Positions 1-11,616 of a stretch of DNA of 64,000 bases are shown piece after piece. The notes beneath the pieces are model-generated. The model was given only the letters and a program-made list of their open reading frames with translations. It searched no databases and was not told the origin of the DNA. The stretch comes from Gonatopus flavifemur (Eukaryota > Arthropoda > Insecta > Hymenoptera > Dryinidae). The stretch lies in contig JAFFJZ010000009.1 in the NCBI GenBank assembly GCA_018340375.1, forward strand, positions 12,106,501 to 12,170,500, read 5' to 3'. Position 1 is the stretch's first letter. The number at the start of each line of letters is the position of its first letter. The translations under genes were made by a program, and so were the position numbers.

Positions 1-1420
1 ATTGTTTTTTCCCTGAGAAGAGTGGAATACAGTTGTCGATTTCTATTCTGAAAGATTGATTCTCCACGCATAAAACCAAAAACCTGAGTCACTTGTCGTT
101 CAATCATCAGATTCTCTATTCCATCGAATAGCGATTCTTCCTCTTCTCTTTCTTTGTTTCTATGGACAGAGCAGTCAGACACGAGTCGTACCCTTTCAAA
201 CATTCAGATTGAAAAAGTAACGATTCTTACTATTATCGTTCTCTTTACATAATTCATATACAGTGAATATAAGCCCGAGATCAATGTGACATATAATATT
301 TGACTAAAGAATACAACTGCCGTTCGTTCATGCTTCCAATATCGGATTAGTTCGTATAATTAAAATCGTTCAAAAGCGTCGAGTAATTGGCAAACGTTTG
401 ACTGAACGACCGAACGAATAGAACGGTTATTTACAAATTCTTTATCCGTTCTCTGTCCGCAATTCGTCCAATCTCCCCTTTCATCACCACTCTATAGAAT
501 TGTCAAAGTTTCTTGGTAAATTATCCGTGTTGCCGATTTCAGAACAATTGATTGAACAATAAAATTCGTACGATTTATATTCCGATTCATTTCAACTTGT
601 GTGCTACCGTATGTTTCACAACTATATTCGTCCTTCGCGTTCAACGATGTTGAATTATTTTCTCTGAATGTTCAATCTTTTGTTTGATCGAATGATGAAT
701 CGATGAATCATACACCCACTATTATCGTTACCATCATATCCGATGTTTGAATTTGATTTTCCGTCTCGTACATTTTCCCACGGTGAACGATGCATGATTT
801 CCTAGCTTGAAATCAAGAGCTTCAAATCCAAAAAGCGGTGTAAAAGTCAGTCTGGCGGAAGAGATCCGAACGTTAATTCGCGATTCCGCAGCAGTATCTT
901 GAATAATTGTATGGCCAGCCATCGGTACGGATGAAGTGGTCTTCTGTTATATTGCTGTGCGCGATACCATCGGTACTGACGCTTTGATTGTGTCACGTTC
1001 AGTTGAATTCACCAAATTGTCAACGTACTTTCATCGAATTGTATGGATATTCGATAAACGCGCAGAAACTAGAAACTAGAATATTGTTTCTTTGTATTTG
1101 CGAGTTACGAATAAAATAAAAGAATCGTAGAAAAGGGGTCTCGGATATTGTTATGGATGACTCTATTCAGTCATCACGAAAAATCTATCGCTGGAGTGGT
1201 GTATTCAGTTTTGCCATGATTATCTATTCTGTGGGTTGCAGGTTCTTGAATTGATGTTTTGTAATTTCGAAATCGTACTGACAAGAAATTAATTGAGAAA
1301 AAAATTCAATTCAACGTGAATGATCCATTTAAATAAGGAAAGTACATAAGTTCAGTGATCTGCAGTCGCGTCAAAACAAAGTGAGCATTTTCAGAACTGT
1401 CAAATTTTGAATGGACTGAT
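1..1420. other. No gene seen
   Basis: This stretch is AT-rich sequence with only short chance reading frames (up to about 60 codons) on both strands. I see no protein motif, tRNA, long repeat or terminal inverted repeat. It may be host intergenic or untranslated DNA. Confidence 0.5.
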
Positions 1421-2254
1421 TTAGTGATAACCCTAATCTTTCGGGGATTAACTGAAAACTCGGGAGACGTTTGTGTCTGTTCGAATGCGCATCTCAATCA
1501 ACGTTATGTGGTATGGTAAATAATTTCAATGTTTCGAGCAACCCTTCAACAATTTTCGAGAGTCGATACTCATCCATAACCCTGATTGAATCAGATGGAA
1601 TAATTCAACGAATTCCAAATGGAATAGTGAATCATGATAAACCGAACACATAACTGCCAGTCATGATAAGCACAGACTCGATGTACCCGTTTGTTTATGT
1701 TTATGTTTTTCTTCAAAATTTATCAACTCTCATCTCCATTGGAATCGGTCATAATCTTCAGAGGAGAGCGAAGAAGAAAAATCCATAAATAAATGGAAAC
1801 ATCGAATCTCTGCTCATCATAAGCGGCAGTGATGTGTTCGGTTTATTACGATTCACTATTGCATTTGGAATCCTTTGAATCATTCCATTCGATTCAATCG
1901 GGGTTACCCTAGTAGAAATTTTGGATGGGAAAATAAGAGAGCCTGATGAGGCATACCTGATTTCCTATTAGGTCCTCGTCGGGTTTCGTTACGGTTCTTC
2001 CTTTTTTGCTCGATTTTATGGAAATTTTATCCGAACCCTATTTTACTCTTGCGTTACAAACCTATCTGAATCTTATTAGGGGAATCAGGTCACACCAAGC
2101 CGCTGAAGTATATAGGTGTTCCTAAAATGAATGGAAAAACGGGATGCGGGGTTCAAATCGTGTTCATTCACTTTTTCAAAATCCGTTTCAAACGAAATCC
2201 TAGCTGATCTCTTTCGTGAGAAACGCGAAATTTTGTTAATTTGTTTTTCTTGAA
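1421..2254 (-). repeat. Left arm of the inverted pair (3' side of the left copy)
   Basis: Runs outward from the end of the transposase-like gene and matches 5368-5802 in inverse orientation. It is longer than the right arm because a palindromic MITE (1579-1904) sits in it and because the stretch between the conserved blocks has diverged. Confidence 0.7.
1579..1904. mobile_element. Palindromic MITE inside the left arm
   Basis: Two arms of about 90 bases, 1579-1670 and about 1820-1904, are inverted copies; the ends read ACCCTGATTGAATC and, on the other strand, ACCCCGATTGAATC. Both ends are flanked by TA, the duplication expected of Tc1/mariner-type elements. The right arm of the host element lacks this insert, which acts as an empty site. 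No coding capacity. Confidence 0.65.
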
Positions 2255-2421
2255 ATACATAAAAAAATACGGTAAGTCGGAATTAAGTGTAAAATTTATG
2301 AATTTATTATCAAGTATCAATATTTTGAAAATGTGGTTGATAAAATATATGACGATTTCAATTGTGATTATATAATTTACACAAACATAAATTAATAATA
2401 TACAAGAATGGGAGTATCAAT

Positions 2422-4629
2422 TTAAAGATGTTGCGAAGAGAATTCAACAACTGCTTTCTTCAATCTTGATGCATATCTATCATCATCTATCGAATTGATT
2501 TTGTACCGATTCCAATAGTTCTTCAAGAATATGGAATGGATTGATTCCCCAGCTTGTTCAGACCATAAACCGAGACCATCGTTGTCTAAATAATGGATAC
2601 ATTGGGTTAAATGTTTCAATACCACATGAATTTTCAATGTCTCACTAACTTTTGTACTTCTGAATGCCTGGTACAATTCTTTGACAATTTTCTCGACTTC
2701 AGAATCAATTTTTCGACTAGTGAAACAGGCGTGAACGAGTTTATCCATGGCCTTGAAAGAAGAAATCAATGGCACTAATGCCAGGGGCCCAACATCCTTA
2801 TAAATTTCGGGATAAAGAAGCTTATCCGCTTGTTGCAAAAGTTTCCTACAGGCGTTTCCTTCGAATATTTCCCCATGGTAATTTTTTGAAATGATGCATA
2901 ACTTCTTGGGCCAAATCAGCGCTCTTTCCTCACCGACGAGTGGTACTAACCCTTTCCAGAAACAATGGTTCACGAAACCTTGCAAAATATGCAATTCTGG
3001 AATTACACATTTTTGTGGTACACAGATGTCGTCCGCTTCGTCAAAAAGTGGTGAGTTGATCGTACTATGACATTCTTTGGCAAGATTTGTATTCTTCCCC
3101 AGAGAAATGAATTCATTATAGTCATTTCGCAGTTCTCCATAAGTTTTCAACTCCTCACAATCATGATTGTTTTCCATCTGTTCAGAATCGGGCATCGGAA
3201 TACCTGATAATTTATCCTCTCCCCTGCTGTTTCTTAAATCCTTCAAAGACAGAAAACAATACGGACAAGGAAATGCGGATGTCGCGGTTTGTTGTCCGTT
3301 AACAATTAATAATAATTTGAAATCAGAAACAAACTTGAACGGTATGTTATTTCACTTAGTTAAATCAAATAGAAGTTTGAGATTGTCATAGGTTTCTTTT
3401 ATATCTGGAACCACGCATAATATAATTAATCTGTGAACGCTAGTCAGCTTCCTTTTCTGTGTTGTATTCTGATGATCCTCAGGTAAACTTGAATTATTAT
3501 TTACACCAGCGTCTATAGGTTCATTTTCGATCGAATAATTCTCAGGAAGTATTGTCATACTAAGCTTGAACAATCCTTGCCCTCCGTCAGCCATAACTTT
3601 TATCATAATATTTTCAACAATAATACGATGCTCTATCACACTATCTACTAAATTTTCAGCATCTGCCCATACAACTGGTCTTTTTTGTTTTTCCAGAGAC
3701 TTATCGGTATCGAAAGCAAATATACCTTCGTTATAAGAAGTATCCAATGTCTTAGACTTTTCAGATAAATATTGCATAGTATTGGCAGGCACCGATTTTT
3801 TTCCAATATTGGATCTTATAAAGGTTGTCATGTTCTTCATGAAATTCAGGGATTGTCCGGTTTTCACTCTAAAATCATTCAAACTTCCTTTAGTGAATGT
3901 TGCGTTAGGCGTGACTTCTTTTGACGCTAAAGTAACTTCAATCTTTGAACCATTAGTACTTAACAATACTTCAGATGCTTCACTACTTTGTTCACTACGT
4001 TTTCGTTTCAACATACTACTGACAATTTGTTGCTGTTGTTTTTCCGGTAACTTCTCAATAATGTTCATGGCATTGTCACGAGTCGTCAACTTATTACAAG
4101 AATGTCTTTTTCCTTTACCGATTTCAACAAAACAGTCCTTACACATTGTAACCGATTTTGATTCTTTATCAGAAATCTTTTTTTCGACAGGAAGTTTTTC
4201 GTAGTGAATACTGCCCAATAGACCGTTGGTTTCATTCATTTTATTTGATAAATGTCGTTTATGACCAGCACCCTTATCAATTTTTTCATGACCTTTATGT
4301 CTTGCTTTCAAACATATATAACATTCACACGAATCCTCAATAGTTCGAGTGCTTTTAGGAAGGACCATATCTTTGTAATTCGGCATGTCTTGTAAAGGCC
4401 GTTCAAACTTATTGTTTGCATGCTCATTGAGTGATAATTTACATGTCAAACAAATGCACACCGGGAAATGAGAATCCTTTATGTCAAATACAACGTTCAC
4501 AAATTTTTTAATAAGCTCTTCGTAACGTTCCGTGATGGCGAAATCCTTTGGTGTTTTTTTCCCGAAAACAATTTTTTTGCCGCAAGGTGCACATACTTTC
4601 ACTCTATTCTCATTGTGGGTGCAAGCCAT
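2422..4629 (-). pseudogene. RAG/Transib-like D-D-E transposase, one internal stop
   Basis: Two open frames (3352-4629 and 2422-3246) are one gene of about 735 codons: the frame runs through a single TGA just after LLFDLTK, most easily a mutated Trp codon. The N-terminal third is rich in CxxC and His pairs (CAPCG, CICLTC, CECYIC, CKDC), so probably a zinc-binding region. Candidate catalytic residues are Asp348 in KVMADGGQ, the Asp of FVSDFKLLL followed about 20 residues later by the zinc-type CPYC, an H-x4-H (IHVVLKHL), and a Glu in LWSEQAGESIH near the end. That order (D, D plus CxxC, HxxxxH, E) is the layout of RAG1 and Transib nuclease cores. The superfamily is not assigned: the pattern is seen, the relationship is inferred. 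Probably inactive. Confidence 0.6.
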
Positions 4630-4884
4630 ATTTCATAGGAATTGTCAACTTAGTTTGTTGATGAATCCAAAACCACGACACGATTCACATTTGAATATCA
4701 CAATCACAGAATAACTCTAACATATAATAATGTGGGTGTATATATCATCACATTATCACCTCCATATGTAAACATCTGAATGTCGATGAATGCTGATTGC
4801 GTTTGTATCGATGTACAAATGTGCAATGAAGTTGGGTTCATATACAGCTATTGAATTGAATGTACAAATGCACATCAATGCTAG

Positions 4885-5365
4885 GTGGACAAGTCCTATG
4901 AAATAGCTTGTTTGAGAGCAAGACATGAAGGTCATGAAAAAATTGACAAGGGTGCTGGTCATAAACGAAATTTATCAAATAAAATGAATGAAACCAACGG
5001 TCTATTGGGCAGTATTCACTACGAAAAAGTTCCTGTCGAAAAAAAGATTTCTGATAAAGAATCAAAATCGGTTACAATGTGTAAGGACTGTTTTGTTGGA
5101 ATCGATAAAGGAAAAAGACATTCTTGTAATAAGTTGACGACTCGTGACAATGCCATGAACATTATTGAGAAGTTACCAGAAAAACAACAGCAACAAATTG
5201 ACAGTAGTATGTTGAAACGAAAACGTAGTGAACAAAATAGTGAAGCATCTGAACTATTGTTAAGTACTAATGGTTCAAAGGTTAAAGTTACTTTAGCGTC
5301 AAAAGAAGTCACGCCTAACGCAACATTCAACAAAGGAAGTTTGAATGATTTTAGAGGGAAAACCG
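4885..5365 (+). pseudogene. Internally deleted second copy of the transposase-like gene
   Basis: This plus-strand open frame (to 5538) repeats the Cys/Lys-rich middle region of the minus-strand gene next to it, roughly from ARHKGHEKIDKGAGHK to SLNDFR.KTGQ, with few changes. Just upstream, CCTATGAAATAGCTTGT corresponds to the start region of the intact copy, but the ATG is lost and about 100 codons are missing. After KTGQ it jumps directly into the 3' arm. It lacks every candidate catalytic residue, so it is a non-autonomous relic. Confidence 0.7.
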
Positions 5366-5367
5366 GA

Positions 5368-5802
5368 CAAAAAAAAAAACAAATTAACAAAATTTCGCGT
5401 TTCTCACGAAAAAGATCAGCTAGGATTTCGTTTGAAACGGATTTTGAAAGAGTGAATGAACACGATTTGAACCCCGCATCCCGTTTTTCCATTCATTTTA
5501 GGAAGACCTATATACTTCAGCGGCTTGGTGTGAGGTAAGGCCCTTGTAAGGGTCTCATAAGATTTTCCTTATTTACGGTTCTCGGATTCCAACCTGATCC
5601 GTATCTTATTGAGAATAGGGAATGCCTGATCAAACTTCTACCAGAGTATGAATGAGTATCTACTCTCAAAAAGTGTTGAAGGGTCGCTGGAAGCATTCGG
5701 AGTATTTACCATACCACATAACCTTGATTGAGATGCGCATTCGAACAGACCCAAAAATCCTTCGGGCTTTCAGATAATTCACCGAAGGGTTAGGGTAATC
5801 GC
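5368..5802 (+). repeat. Right arm of the inverted pair (3' side of the right copy)
   Basis: Inverse copy of 1421-2254; the innermost 160 bases match almost base for base, while the outer part is more diverged but clearly related. The open frame read through it is an accident of the deletion upstream. Confidence 0.7.
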
Positions 5803-6792
5803 TTTTCTTTGTCTCTCTCTTCTGGAATCATCACGCCTATCCACCCACTCACGCTCTCAGTAGCCCCGACTGTGCCCATTCAGAATCATCACCAGTTTTC
5901 CAACTGGCGCCAAATGTTCGTCGGACTTCAGACGGTACTGGCTTACGTGATCAGACGGGCTTGAGCCAGTATCAAATTAATACTGGGATTCCACTGATTT
6001 TTCAAATAACACGGTTACTTTGATTGGATAATACTGCGCCAGTATTGAGTCAGAGTTAGTATTAGCATTCAATGTGTCCGATAGATGACAATGTGCCAGT
6101 ATTGATAGGACTCTGGGTGACTATGGAATCGGTATTTGACTGACGCTAGAATCACGATCTTAGCAACTTGGCTGTTGTAGTGAGCCGAAATCGCGCCAGC
6201 ATTTGGCCAGAGTTGATATCATCATTCAATATGTTTAAGAGACAACAATGTGCCAGCATTGATAAGACTTTGTTCCAGTGCGGAATTTATGGTGAATTGT
6301 ATGACTTGTACGGTCCCATTACAATAAATGGCAATTTGAGTGATTCATCGTCAACTCGGAGATCGGCTGATGTGATAGAGACTCAGTTTCTCACTCGCAG
6401 GACCCGGGTTCAATCCTCACTCAGTGAACATTCCAGACATCACTCTCAAAGTGCCTTTCTCCAATGACCATAATGAAAACAATGAATCATTCGGATTTTC
6501 AAAGTTCAAATTTAATGTGTTTTTTTTTGCTTGAAATATGATCACTGCTGTCAACTCCGATTACCGGTACTGAATCAACAACTGATCCTGTTGCAATGCC
6601 AGAGCTCCACCATAGCAGGCTCACATCAAATATCGCTACCGCCGTAAAAAGCCATTGCACCATCTCTAAATAATTTTTGTCAGCGTACAGGTTGCGGGAG
6701 GGTTTTTTTAACTACATTCTGAAAGTTTTTCAGGTTGGAACGAAGAAAAAACATATCGATTCAAAACGAAACACCCTAATATACACTATGTA
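5803..6792. other. Gene-free stretch with an imperfect tandem duplication
   Basis: Lies between the first DNA transposon and the gypsy LTR. Around 6036-6190 and 6193-6300 the sequence repeats imperfectly with a period of about 157 bases (shared words CGCCAG, AGAGTT, ATTCAAT, AATGTGCCAG). The words GCCAGTATT and GCCAGCATT recur throughout. No convincing reading frame. Confidence 0.45.
6355..6425 (+). repeat. tRNA-like SINE head (candidate)
   Basis: GATCGGCTGATGTGATAGAG resembles a pol III A box, and 40 bases on GGGTTCAATCCTC is close to the B-box consensus GGTTCGANTCC. No clean cloverleaf can be folded by eye, so a tRNA-derived SINE or tRNA relic is more likely than a tRNA gene. Confidence 0.35.
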
Positions 6793-7135
6793 TGTAAGTT
6801 TCGTGACCAGAAACTTAACAAGGAGATTGATTCAGGTCATTGAACGGACAATGTAAGATGTAGTTGCTGAAACTATATTTACAATTATTTACAGAATTAC
6901 ACTATAACCATAACAATAAGAGTGTAATTTATCACTTACCTAAATCAATACAATCGTCGTTAATTTTCGAAGATTATTAACACTCGTATCAACCTTATGA
7001 CTACGGCATTTCACGATGCTTAGAGCTCGGGCCGATTACATGTACTCCCTTTTCCGCTGAGAAGTTACACGCGCGTTCGTCGTATGATCGCTAGTGTCGT
7101 ACGACTAAGTTTGGGCGCTAGCTTTTAAACTTACA
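6793..7135 (-). repeat. 3' LTR of the gypsy element
   Basis: 343 bases matching 17961-18303 in the same orientation. In element orientation it starts TGTAAG and ends in CA. It is preceded by a polypurine tract. Confidence 0.9.
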
Positions 7136-7158
7136 TCTCCTTCCCCAAGTCAGAGGGA
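7136..7158 (-). other. Polypurine tract of the gypsy element
   Basis: On the minus strand the sequence GGGGAAGGAGA abuts the 3' LTR start TGTAAG. This is the expected place and composition for the plus-strand DNA primer of an LTR retrotransposon. Confidence 0.75.
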
Positions 7159-7289
7159 GTAGCCCTATGTATAAGGAACTAGTTTACTAGCATGGAACAA
7201 GTTCGATTCGTTTTTCCTAAACCTATTATCTATCAAATAAATCGTGTCAGATATCCTATCTTTGATTCTGTAGGGTCCTCACCTTATTG

Positions 7290-7767
7290 TATCTAATTTT
7301 TCTCTGTTCAGTTTATTTCCGTGTTGAATATAAACTAACTCTCCAATTTTATATTCTATTTTTACTGCTTGTTTATCATAATAGGTTTCATTTCGATTGT
7401 GTATTTTTTTTTAATCATCCAACACTAATTTCCTGTTGCTTTCTAGATTGTCTATTTTATTATCTTTCAGATTGTCTGGTATAAAGGTGTTGTCTATTCC
7501 CGTTAACAAATAGTTTGGAGTGAATCCTGTTGAGGTGTGTATAGTGTTGTTATATTCTTGCACGCATTCATCTGCTGTTTCAGGCCATGGTTTTTCCTCA
7601 TTATGATAAATTTTACATCTCATTCTATTTATCAGTGTTTGATTCGTTCTTTCATTCAATCCATTTGAGGAAGCACAATCTACTGCCGTAAAAATTAATG
7701 ATATATTTTTCTTGTTAGTGAATTGTTTGAACTGTGCGGAGTTTATTCCTGCATATTGATCTGTTAA
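7290..7767 (-). pseudogene. Gypsy integrase, C-terminal part after the BEL insertion
   Basis: Continues the integrase core broken at 14517. The segment has TAVDCASSNGLNERTNQTL, containing the NERTNQTL block that carries the third catalytic acid (E) of retroelement integrases, and then EYNNTIHTSTGFTPNYLL. A stop interrupts the frame near 7410, after which IHNRNETYYDKQ and KIGELVYIQ continue in the same frame, as expected of the C-terminal DNA-binding region. Joining across the BEL insertion at its GTTAA duplication keeps the frame, which confirms the two halves belong together. Confidence 0.8.
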
Positions 7768-7997
7768 TGTTGAGTCCCATGCAAGTGGTGCCATCACCCG
7801 TGTTTTCCTATCAACACCTTTTTTTTTCAACTGGCTCTAACGCCACTTCTTGACGCGTTGGATGTTTGGACGTTCCTCGTTCACTTCCGCAACTAACAGT
7901 CTCACGAAATACACGATTATTCAATCAAAGAGAATCATACCGGCTTTTATTAGTGCCTAATCAAAAAGAGAAAAAATTTCATATGTGTAATATCACA
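7768..7997 (+). repeat. 5' LTR of the BEL element
   Basis: Begins TGTTGAGTCCCATGCAAG and ends TAATATCACA. It carries an extra block near AACTGGCTCTAACGCC that the 3' LTR lacks. Bounded on the left by the GTTAA duplication. Confidence 0.9.
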
Positions 7998-8004
7998 TAT
8001 AATA

Positions 8005-8014
8005 TGGTCCTTCG
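8005..8014 (+). other. Primer-binding site, tRNA-Tyr-like
   Basis: TGGTCCTTCG starts 7 bases after the 5' LTR. It matches the first ten bases of the complement of the animal tRNA-Tyr 3' end, after which the match fails. The place and the leading TGG fit a primer-binding site; the tRNA identity is tentative. Confidence 0.55.
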
Positions 8015-8804
8015 GTTACGGATATCGAGTAACCATCGTGTCATGTCAAGTTTTCATAAAAACAAGAATCAAAGTAAATAATCATTCAGCTCGTGAATTC
8101 GTAAATTCATACACGTAATAAATCAAGTGCATCGACATTTTCGATTATACCGTGAGACAATCGTCAATACAAACTAATTCATCACCTCGTATTCAGCGCA
8201 AGTGAAAAAGCAGATTATCATCGTGAGCGATAAGCAATTGATATTTATCATATACGTAAAATCTCCACGCTATATTGTGAAGCTGGGAAGAAGCTCCGAT
8301 CGTACGTTTCATTCACATGAGAAATCATTCGTGTTCAGAACTTCGTAGACATTTGTATTAATCATTTCAACAAAGTGTTGTGGCTTCAGTGAGATTCTCG
8401 CGTGTCTAATAATAAATTGATTGCGATATATGCGATTGTTCGATTCGCTTCATGAATTATCGTTCAAATATGTAAAAGTGATTGTAAATTGGAGCGTAAA
8501 GACAAAGTGACGTATCTCATTATGGGAGATACATCGAGCATCATTTTCGTATAATATTATACATGCAAGCTGAAGCAGATCGGGTTTATACAATCACGTT
8601 GTGGAGTATCGGCCATATTGGGTTGAAAACGGGAGAATAACAGTCTTAGAAGGAAGCCATCTTCATTCGTAGCATCGTGACGTCATACATGGTCGTTGGT
8701 ACGTACTGTTCAAACATTTAACGTCTCGCAATTCCTTTTTCCTATGTTCCTATTTTTCTGTGATAAATCAATTCCACTTGTTTCGTCAACTTTATAAGTA
8801 AAAA
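8015..8804 (+). other. BEL untranslated leader
   Basis: About 790 bases between the primer-binding site and the gag start, with stops in all frames and no recognised motif. Confidence 0.5.
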
Positions 8805-10836
8805 ATGGATATTGGAGTTTTGAAGAAAAAACGAGGTGTAATAAAAACACAATTTTGAACCTAGTAAAACATTTGAATTGCAAGCTAAGTTAGAAAAGAT
8901 CCAGGATTGTTGGAATTCTTTTGAGGATATACAATTTCAGATAGAATCATTGGCGGAGGAAAATGACCGGCAAGAAAACCATCGAGAAATGTTTGAAAGT
9001 GTATATTTTTCTGTTGTTGCAAGGGCTAGAGAATTGTTGAATCAGGGTGTGGCTACGCGACCTAATAATTCTTCTTCATCGGTCGAGACAGGTACCAACA
9101 ATGTTGAAAACGTATCCGTTACACCTAAATTCAATGTGAAATTACCAGAATTGAAATTGTTAGGTTTTGATGGTGCGTATGAAAGGTGGACTCAATTTCA
9201 CGACACATTCAAATCTATAATACATAACAATACCTCTTTACCGAGCGTGCAGAAGTTTCATCATTTAATATCATGTTTGAAGGGGGATGCGCTTAGAATA
9301 TTGAGTACAATCGAAGTTTCAGAAGTCAATTATGCCGTCGCATGGACCTTATTAACGGATCGTTTCGAGAACAAAAGAATTACAGTTCATAATCATATTG
9401 AAGCTATTTTTGAGCTTCCACAATTGAATAAGGAATCTTATCAGGGCATGAGAAGTTTACACGACGATTTAGTAAAACATTTACGATCTCTTGAATCGCT
9501 AGGAAAACCGACTGACAGCTGGGATTCTCTCATCATTCATCTGGTAGCTTCGAAGTTGGATATCATTTCCAAGCGCGAATGGAAAAAGTTGGTCATTGAC
9601 TTGCCTGAATTGCCAACGTTAGTAGATTTGAGAGAATTTTTAAATCATAGAGCCCAGTTGTTAGAAAGATTAGTCTATGATAAACCTTCTGATAATAAGA
9701 GCAAACGTGAGCAGGATCAATTTCACAAACCCGAACGTCATGACAAAACACTTGCTCATTTTTCGTCTGATGAAGTGAAATGCATTTTATGTAAGGGCTC
9801 TCATTATTTATATACTTGTAAACAATTCCTCAAAATGCCTATAGATAAACGTATAGACGAAGTCAAGACCTTAAAACTTTGTAACAATTGTCTCCGAAAT
9901 AATCATTTTCCTAAACAATGCAAGGCAAGTGGTTGCAAGAAGTGCGGAGAGAGACATAATTCCTTATTGCATCTAGAGCATAATAACGTTCCGTCAGAGG
10001 TTAGTTCTTCTTCAATTGCAACTCCTTCAGGATCAAATAACGATTCAAATGCTTTAGAGACAGGGAGTAATTCGATTTCTGCTGATGTAGCACAAAAATC
10101 TAATGATCCATACATAATTTTAGCCACTGCTGAGGTGGAAATTTTTGATCCCAAGGGCCGACCAACAAAATGTCGAGCATCATTAGATAATGGATCGCAA
10201 TCTAATTTCATGACGAACAAATTATTCAAACAATTAAATCTCCCTCACTCTCAGGTGAATATACCGGTTTTTTGTGTAAACGAGAATGTGACAAGCTGTT
10301 CTATTCGTACACAGGCCCAGATTGGATCAAATTATAATAATTTCGAGGCTGATTTGCTGTTCTTGGTGATGGATCGAATAACTCAAAAGTTACCAGTGGT
10401 TCGTTTGGATATTAGTGATTTGAATATACCTCCGAGTATAACTTTGGCTGATCCTAATTTTTGCCAGCCAGGCGACATTGACTTATTGCTTGGTGCTGGT
10501 GTATTTTGGTCCTTATTGTGTGTAGGACAAATCCAGTTAGGTAAAAATGAACCTTATTTACAGAAATCAAAATTAGGATGGATGGTCTCAGGATCAATGT
10601 TGCTTCCTATTGTTAACCTCAATTCGGTTTGTCATTTAAGCATGAATCACGGAATACGTGATCAAATCAAGCGATTTTGGAGGATTGAGGAGTGTTCATT
10701 ACCAATTTCACGATCTACAGAAGAGTTAGAATGCGAGGAACACTTTCTTGATACCACCAAACGCCAATCAGATGGTAGATTCATCGTGAGCCTTCCATTT
10801 CGCGATAATGTAAATCAGTTGGGCGATTCTCTTTAG
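8805..10836 (+). pseudogene. BEL gag and protease
   Basis: The likely true start is the ATG at 8805 (MDIGVLKKKRGV, a usual BEL gag opening). That frame ends at a TGA after 17 codons, and the rest continues one frame over from 8857, so there is a frameshift at once. The frame 8857-10836 encodes a capsid-like region (LPELKLLGFDGAYERWTQF), zinc-knuckle type Cys/His clusters around 9780-9970 (CILCKGSHYLYTC, CNNCLRNNHFPKQC, CKKCGERH) and an aspartic protease motif SLDNGSQSNFM near 10180, with Asn where Ser or Thr is usual. It stops at TAG 10834 in frame with the RT segment. Confidence 0.85.
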
Positions 10837-11616
10837 ATGGCAACTAAGAGATTCCATGCTCTTGAGAGGAAGTTGTCTCGGAATTTATCTTTGAAACAAG
10901 AATATGATCTGTTCATGACAGAATATGAGAATTTAGGACATATGTCCAAAGTCGAGGTTTCAGAATTGGATTTTTCGTTGAATTATTATTTGCCTCATCA
11001 TGGGGTAGTTAAGAATTCCAGTTTAACCACTAAATTACGCGTAGTTTCTGATGCGTCAGCTACAACGACGTCTAATTTGTCGTTGAACCATACTCTGAAA
11101 ATAGGACCATTAATTCAAGATGATTTGATGGCTATTTTGCTTAGATTTCGAACGCATCCCTATATTATCATAGCGTACGTAGAAAAAATGTACCGACAAG
11201 TATTGGTACATCCTTCTGATCGGAGCTATCAATGTATTCTTTGGAGAACAGACCCGGCTGACGATATCAATCATTTTCAACTGAATACAGTCACCTATGG
11301 CACTGCGTCAGCATCGTTTCTTGCAATCCGATCTTTACAACAGACAGTCGTGGATTATCGCGAAAAATATCCAGAAACTAGTCAAGTCGTTCTCAATGAT
11401 TTTTATGTGGACGATTTGATTACGGGCGCGAGCACTATTGAAGAGGCTACGAAAATCATTCGCGAAACTATGGAAATTTTGGCTAGCGGCTGTTTCCGAT
11501 TGAGAAAATGGATATTCAATAATGATATTCTTTATAAGAACGTACCGTTAGGAACAGAGAACATAGATAATTACTTGATTGATGGGAAAAATACTAAAAC
11601 TCTTGGACTTTTGTGA
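10837..11616 (+). pseudogene. BEL reverse transcriptase
   Basis: In frame with the preceding gag/protease segment across one TAG. The BEL-type blocks LPHHGVV, TTKLRVV and NDFYVDDLITG are present, with YVDD at residues 190-193 of this segment. The first catalytic Asp, normally in the ADVEKMYRQ block, is Tyr114 here (AYVEKMYRQ), a change that should abolish polymerase activity. The segment ends at a TGA in KTLGLL*NSREDTLYY, where Trp would be expected. Two stops plus a lost catalytic residue mark it as dead. Confidence 0.88.

Larger units (their letters stand above)
1421..5802. mobile_element. Head-to-head pair of related DNA transposon copies
   Basis: The two outer arms (about 1421-2254 and 5368-5802) are inverted copies of one sequence. 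They share for example CTCACACCAAGCCGCTGAAG in opposite orientation, and further out the block TCGAATGCGCATCTCAATCA. The left copy, minus strand, carries a transposase-like gene at 2422-4629. The right copy, plus strand (4885-5365), keeps only a middle piece of the same gene and then jumps to the 3' arm. The two 5' ends meet around 4640-4885, where both have a related leader ending in CCTATGAAAT. So this is either two insertions head to head or a fold-back rearrangement. Outer ends are approximate; no clear target-site duplication was found. Confidence 0.7.

Noticed and set aside
734..922. Small frame as a conserved peptide gene
   Set aside because: 62 codons without signal peptide or motif; not distinguishable from chance in this composition.
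3782..4204. 140-codon plus-strand frame
   Set aside because: Shadow of the transposase-like gene on the other strand.
5019..5492. 157-codon minus-strand frame
   Set aside because: Antisense shadow of the truncated copy; its peptide matches the other shadow frame only because the DNA is duplicated.
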